From an uncultured Acidobacteriaceae bacterium (GTDB taxonomy: Bacteria > Acidobacteriota > Terriglobia > Terriglobales > Acidobacteriaceae): DNA of 64,000 nt. The stretch is from NCBI GenBank assembly GCA_903904755.1, contig CAIVDV010000005.1, positions 1 to 64,000 of the forward strand, read 5' to 3'. The notes under the pieces are model-generated. The model did no database searches. It had not been told where the DNA came from and saw nothing but the letters and a program-made list of their open reading frames with translations. Positions 61,094 to 64,000 of this stretch are shown here, one piece after another (position 1 is the first letter of the stretch; each line of letters starts with the position of its first letter). The position numbers and the translations under genes are program-made.

Positions 61094-63907
61094 CTAGCCG
61101 AGGAGTTCCTTGACGAGGTTGGGGACGGCGGAGAGGGCGTTAGCGAGCTGGGCCTGGTCTTTGCCGCCGGCTTCGGCGATTTCGGGTTTGCCGCCGCCGG
61201 AGCCGCCGACGAGTTTGGCGACTGCTCCGACGAGCTTGCCGGCCTGAATTCGCTTGGTCAGCCCAGGGGTGACGCCGGCGATGATGGCGACTTTGCCTTC
61301 CGGCTGGGCGCTGCCGAGAACGACGATGCCTTCGGAGTATTTCTGGGTGAGGGCGTCCTTGAGGTTGTCGACGAGGGTGCGGAGCTGGCCGCGGTCGAGG
61401 GCGTCGGCACGGAGTGTGGCGACGCGAATGCCGGAGACCTCGACGGCGGCGGAGAGCGCGTCGTGGAGGCTGGCGGAGGCGGACTTCATGCGGAGATCGT
61501 CGAGCTCACGGCGGAGGCGCTTGAGCTCCTCCTCGTGGTTGGCGAACTTGAGGCGCAGGGCGTCAGCAGGGTCGGGGCCTGGGGCGGCCTGGGCGGCGAC
61601 CTGGGCGACGGCGTCGTAGATGCGGAACTGGGCGAGGGAGCCGAAGCCGCTGATGGCTTCGAGACGGCGGACGCCGGAGCTGACGGAGGACTCGGAGAGG
61701 ATTTTGATGAGGCCGATTTCGCCGGTGGCGGAGGTGTGGGTTCCGCCGCAGAGCTCGGTGGAGAAGCCGTCCAAGACTCGAACGACGCGGACCTTGTCTC
61801 CGTATTTCTCGCCGAAGAGGGCCATGGCGTGGTATTCGTTCACGGCGACGTCAATAGGGACATCGACGAGGGTTTCAACGCCGGAGTTGGCGAGGACCTC
61901 GCGGTTGACGATGGACTCGATTTCAGAGAGTTCCTCGTCGGCGACCTGGGCGAAGTGGGAGAAGTCGAAGCGGAGGCGGGTGGGGTCAACGGAGGAGCCG
62001 GCCTGCTTGACGTGGGTGCCGAGAACCTGGCGCAGGGCGGCGTGGAGCAGGTGGGTGCCGGTGTGGTTGCGCTTGATGGCGTCGCGGCGGATGCCATCGA
62101 CGACGGCGGTGACGCGGTCGCCGACGGCGACAGGCTGCTTGAGCAGGGCCTTGTGGGCGCGAACACCCTGGACGGGGGCGACGCAGCCGGAGATTTCCGC
62201 GACGGTGGAGTTGCCGTCGACGGACTGGAGCCAGCCGGTGTCGCCGGTTTGGCCGCCGGAGTCGGCGTAGAAGCTGGTGTGGTCGAGGACGAGCTCGACC
62301 TGATCGCCGGGGGCTGCGGCGGGGGTGCCGACGCCGTCCTTGACGATGGCGAGGACCTGGCAATCGCGGGCGACGAGCGAGGTGTAGCCCTCGAAGACGG
62401 TTTTGGGGAGCTCGACGAAGACGGGGGAGGCGGATTTCTGGCTGCCGCCCTTCCAGGAGGCGCGGGCGCGGGCCTGTTCGGATTCCTTTGCGGCTTCGAA
62501 GCCCTCGTGGTCAAAGGCGACGTGGGCATCGCGGGCGGCATCGACCATGAAGTCGAGGGGCAGGCCGAAGGTTTCGTAGAGGTGGAAGGCGGCTGCGCCG
62601 GTGAAGTCGCCCTTGAGCTCTTCATCGAGCTTGGTCATGCCGAGCTTGAGGACGCGGTCGAACTGTTTTTCTTCGGCTTCGACGACTTTGGCGACGCGGG
62701 CGGCGGAGTCGTGAAGTTCGGGGTAGGCGCCGCCCATGAGGTCGCGGACGGCGTAGACCATTTGGAAGAGGAAAGGCTGCTGCTGGCCGAGGAGGCGTCC
62801 GTGGCGGATGCCGCGGCGGAGGATTTTGCGCAGGACGTAGCCGCGGCCCTCGTTGGAGGGGAGGACACCGTCGTTGATAAGGAAGGTGGCGGCGCGGGCG
62901 TGGTCGGCGATGATGCGGAGGCTGGCGTTGGCGGTGAGGGCGTTGATGGCCTCAGGGGCTAAAGCCCCGGATTCTTCTAGGGCAGCATCGGCACGACTGA
63001 AGTCGTGCCCTTTCACAAAGCCTGCGGATCCGTTCACAAGGCCGGTGGATTCGTTCACAAGGCCGGTGAGTTCGGCGGCGCGGGCGATGAGGGGGGTGAA
63101 GAGGTCGGTTTCGAAGTTGGAGAGCTTGCCCTGGAGGACGGCGGAGACGCGCTCGAGGCCCATGCCGGTGTCGATGGAGGGCTTGGGGAGGGGGGTGAGT
63201 TTGTAGCCGACGGTTTTGCCGCCTTCGACGATGGCGGAGCGGTCGAACTGCATGAAGACGAGGTTCCAGATTTCGACGTAGCGGGCGTCGTCTTCGCCGA
63301 AGGGAAGGTCGCGGCCATGTTCGCTGGCTTCCAGGCCGAGGTCGTAGAAGATCTCCGAGCAGGGGCCGCAGGGGCCGGTTTCGCCCATCTGCCAGAAGTT
63401 GTCCTTGAGGCCGTACTCGCGGATGCGCTCTTTGGGGACGCCGGCGGCGATCCAGAACTGCTCGGCTTCGTCGTCGCGGGGGACGCTGTTGGCCGGGTCG
63501 CCTTCAAAGATGGTGACGTAGAGGCGGTCTTTGGGGATGGCGTACCATTCGGTGCTGGTGATGAGCTCCCAGGCGAAGGCGATGGCGTCCTGCTTGAAGT
63601 AGTCGCCGAAGCTGAAGTTGCCGAGCATTTCAAAGAAGGTGTGATGGCGGCGGGTGAACCCGACGTTTTCGAGGTCGTTGTGCTTGCCGCCGGCGCGGAC
63701 ACACTTCTGGCTGGTGGTGGCGCGGGAGTAGTCGCGGCGCTCGGCCCCCAGGAAGAGGTCCTTGAACTGGTTCATGCCCGCGTTGGTGAAGAGCAACGTG
63801 GGGTCATTGGCCGGTACGAGGGAGCTGGAGTGCACACGGCGGTGCGCTTTGGACTCAAAAAAGCGCAGAAACATCTCGCGGATTTCATTGCCGGTTCTGG
63901 TTTGCAT
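61094..63907 (-). CDS. alaS: Alanyl-tRNA synthetase with repeat-derived insertion
   Basis: 937 residues, longer than the usual 870-890. Class II core: [35 protein letters not shown] (in part), the motif 2 region [33 protein letters not shown], and the editing domain with [12 protein letters not shown] and [13 protein letters not shown] zinc/editing ligands. The C-terminal DHHA1 domain has [15 protein letters not shown]. Residues about 278-320 are an insertion ([19 protein letters not shown], then GHDFSRAD and ALAPEA) encoded by a palindromic element plus 21-bp tandem repeats. The normal sequence resumes at [12 protein letters not shown]. As alaS is essential, the insertion must be tolerated. 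Confidence 0.97.
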   Translation of the reverse strand: MQTRTGNEIREMFLRFFESKAHRRVHSSSLVPANDPTLLFTNAGMNQFKDLFLGAERRDYSRATTSQKCVRAGGKHNDLENVGFTRRHHTFFEMLGNFSFGDYFKQDAIAFAWELITSTEWYAIPKDRLYVTIFEGDPANSVPRDDEAEQFWIAAGVPKERIREYGLKDNFWQMGETGPCGPCSEIFYDLGLEASEHGRDLPFGEDDARYVEIWNLVFMQFDRSAIVEGGKTVGYKLTPLPKPSIDTGMGLERVSAVLQGKLSNFETDLFTPLIARAAELTGLVNESTGLVNGSAGFVKGHDFSRADAALEESGALAPEAINALTANASLRIIADHARAATFLINDGVLPSNEGRGYVLRKILRRGIRHGRLLGQQQPFLFQMVYAVRDLMGGAYPELHDSAARVAKVVEAEEKQFDRVLKLGMTKLDEELKGDFTGAAAFHLYETFGLPLDFMVDAARDAHVAFDHEGFEAAKESEQARARASWKGGSQKSASPVFVELPKTVFEGYTSLVARDCQVLAIVKDGVGTPAAAPGDQVELVLDHTSFYADSGGQTGDTGWLQSVDGNSTVAEISGCVAPVQGVRAHKALLKQPVAVGDRVTAVVDGIRRDAIKRNHTGTHLLHAALRQVLGTHVKQAGSSVDPTRLRFDFSHFAQVADEELSEIESIVNREVLANSGVETLVDVPIDVAVNEYHAMALFGEKYGDKVRVVRVLDGFSTELCGGTHTSATGEIGLIKILSESSVSSGVRRLEAISGFGSLAQFRIYDAVAQVAAQAAPGPDPADALRLKFANHEEELKRLRRELDDLRMKSASASLHDALSAAVEVSGIRVATLRADALDRGQLRTLVDNLKDALTQKYSEGIVVLGSAQPEGKVAIIAGVTPGLTKRIQAGKLVGAVAKLVGGSGGGKPEIAEAGGKDQAQLANALSAVPNLVKELLG
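62949..63074. repeat. Family D element plus 21-bp tandem repeats inside alaS
   Basis: GGGGCT-aa-AGCCCC (62955-62968) and GGCACGACT-ga-AGTCGTGCC (62990-63009) form the two-hairpin element also found at 55139-55190 and partly at 13616-13633. It is followed by three 21-bp units (63012-63032, 63033-63053, 63054-63074) of type TTCACAAGGCCGGTGGATTCG with small changes. All are in frame with alaS. Confidence 0.93.
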
Positions 63908-63956
63908 GGCAATTCCAGTGTAATCGGCGGGAGGGGGTTGGGGGGATTTTCAGGCT

Positions 63957-64000
63957 CTAAAGGTCGTCGAGAATGGCTTCCCGGTCAACCTGCTTGTGCC
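63957..64000 (-). CDS. C-terminal fragment of a gene upstream of alaS
   Basis: The open end of a minus-strand frame reads HKQVDREAILDDL and a TAG stop, 49 bp upstream of alaS. In many bacteria recX or another gene precedes alaS, but 13 residues are too few to assign. It is cut by the window edge. Confidence 0.35.
   Translation of the reverse strand, partial: HKQVDREAILDDL

Noticed and set aside
60953-62962. Very long open frame on the plus strand opposite alaS
   Set aside because: It is a Gly/Val/Ala/Asp/Glu-rich mirror of a GC-rich gene with no protein motifs. The same holds for the long frames opposite gcvPB, typA, the amidase at 10429 and the phosphohexomutase.

Overview
The window is a GC-rich chromosomal segment, most likely from the phylum Acidobacteriota (class Terriglobia). 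The evidence is an Oar-like TonB-dependent receptor with an N-terminal carboxypeptidase-regulatory-like domain, several secreted glycoside hydrolases (GH13, GH39, GH127, a beta-helix enzyme with PKD and PA14 modules), PIN-type toxin modules, and many short palindromic intergenic repeats of a kind I associate with this phylum. No prophage, CRISPR array, rRNA operon or intact insertion sequence was found. One tRNA, tRNA-Arg(CCG), lies at 1850-1926.

Layout. 1-4.4 kb: a lipoprotein, a membrane protein, the tRNA, a DUF2911 protein, a short-chain dehydrogenase and a DUF433/DUF5615 toxin-antitoxin pair. 4.5-8.3 kb: glycine cleavage genes gcvH-gcvPA-gcvPB (no gcvT here) and a small ferredoxin-like-fold protein. 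8.5-16.7 kb: GH13 enzyme, amidase, GT4 glycosyltransferase plus PHP-domain protein, LOG-family protein. 16.8-21.7 kb: typA/bipA, a membrane-anchored protein and a GH39 enzyme. 21.8-34.2 kb: a sulfur and cysteine region: cysK-cysE, a beta-helix glycosidase, then a divergent pair of operons, (TonB receptor)-cysH-tauE leftward and cysD-cysN rightward. 34.4-39.6 kb: recA, a possible new antitoxin with a PIN toxin, a CPFC micro-protein, coaD and a cell-wall amidase. 39.8-42.6 kb: ECF sigma factor, zinc-finger/HEAT anti-sigma factor and PDZ protein. 42.7-48.6 kb: RNase HI fusion, AbrB/PIN module, dimethylargininase-like enzyme, APC permease, GH127. 48.7-53.7 kb: YqeY and the serine pathway (class V aminotransferase, then an XRE-SerA fusion). 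53.7-64 kb: Dabb protein, alpha/beta hydrolase, phosphohexomutase and mannose-1-phosphate guanylyltransferase, aspartate-type aminotransferase, DUF1801, Abi_2 protein and alaS.

The main discovery is a set of four tiny open frames ending in runs of cysteine codons. They sit directly upstream of all three cysteine/sulfate operons: cysK-cysE (ML-R-CCC), cysDN (21 codons with CC and CCCC) and the TonB receptor-cysH-tauE operon (two in tandem, CCCLCCC and CC..CC). Sixteen of their 19 Cys codons are TGT, while the Cys codons I checked in cysD and cysH are TGC. With the hairpins that follow them, they look like cysteine-sensing attenuator leader peptides, comparable in principle to poly-cysteine leaders described in mycobacteria. 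They also bring an Oar-like TonB receptor into the predicted cysteine regulon, suggesting that it imports a sulfur compound.

A second theme is a collection of palindromic repeats spread between genes. At least two copies have inserted in frame into essential or core genes (gcvPB, alaS) and are translated, similar in principle to Rickettsia palindromic elements. A third item is serA, which carries an in-frame XRE helix-turn-helix domain at its N-terminus and a second start with its own ribosome binding site at the usual SerA start. This could be a self-regulating 'trigger' enzyme. Function calls rest on motif recognition alone; no database search was possible.
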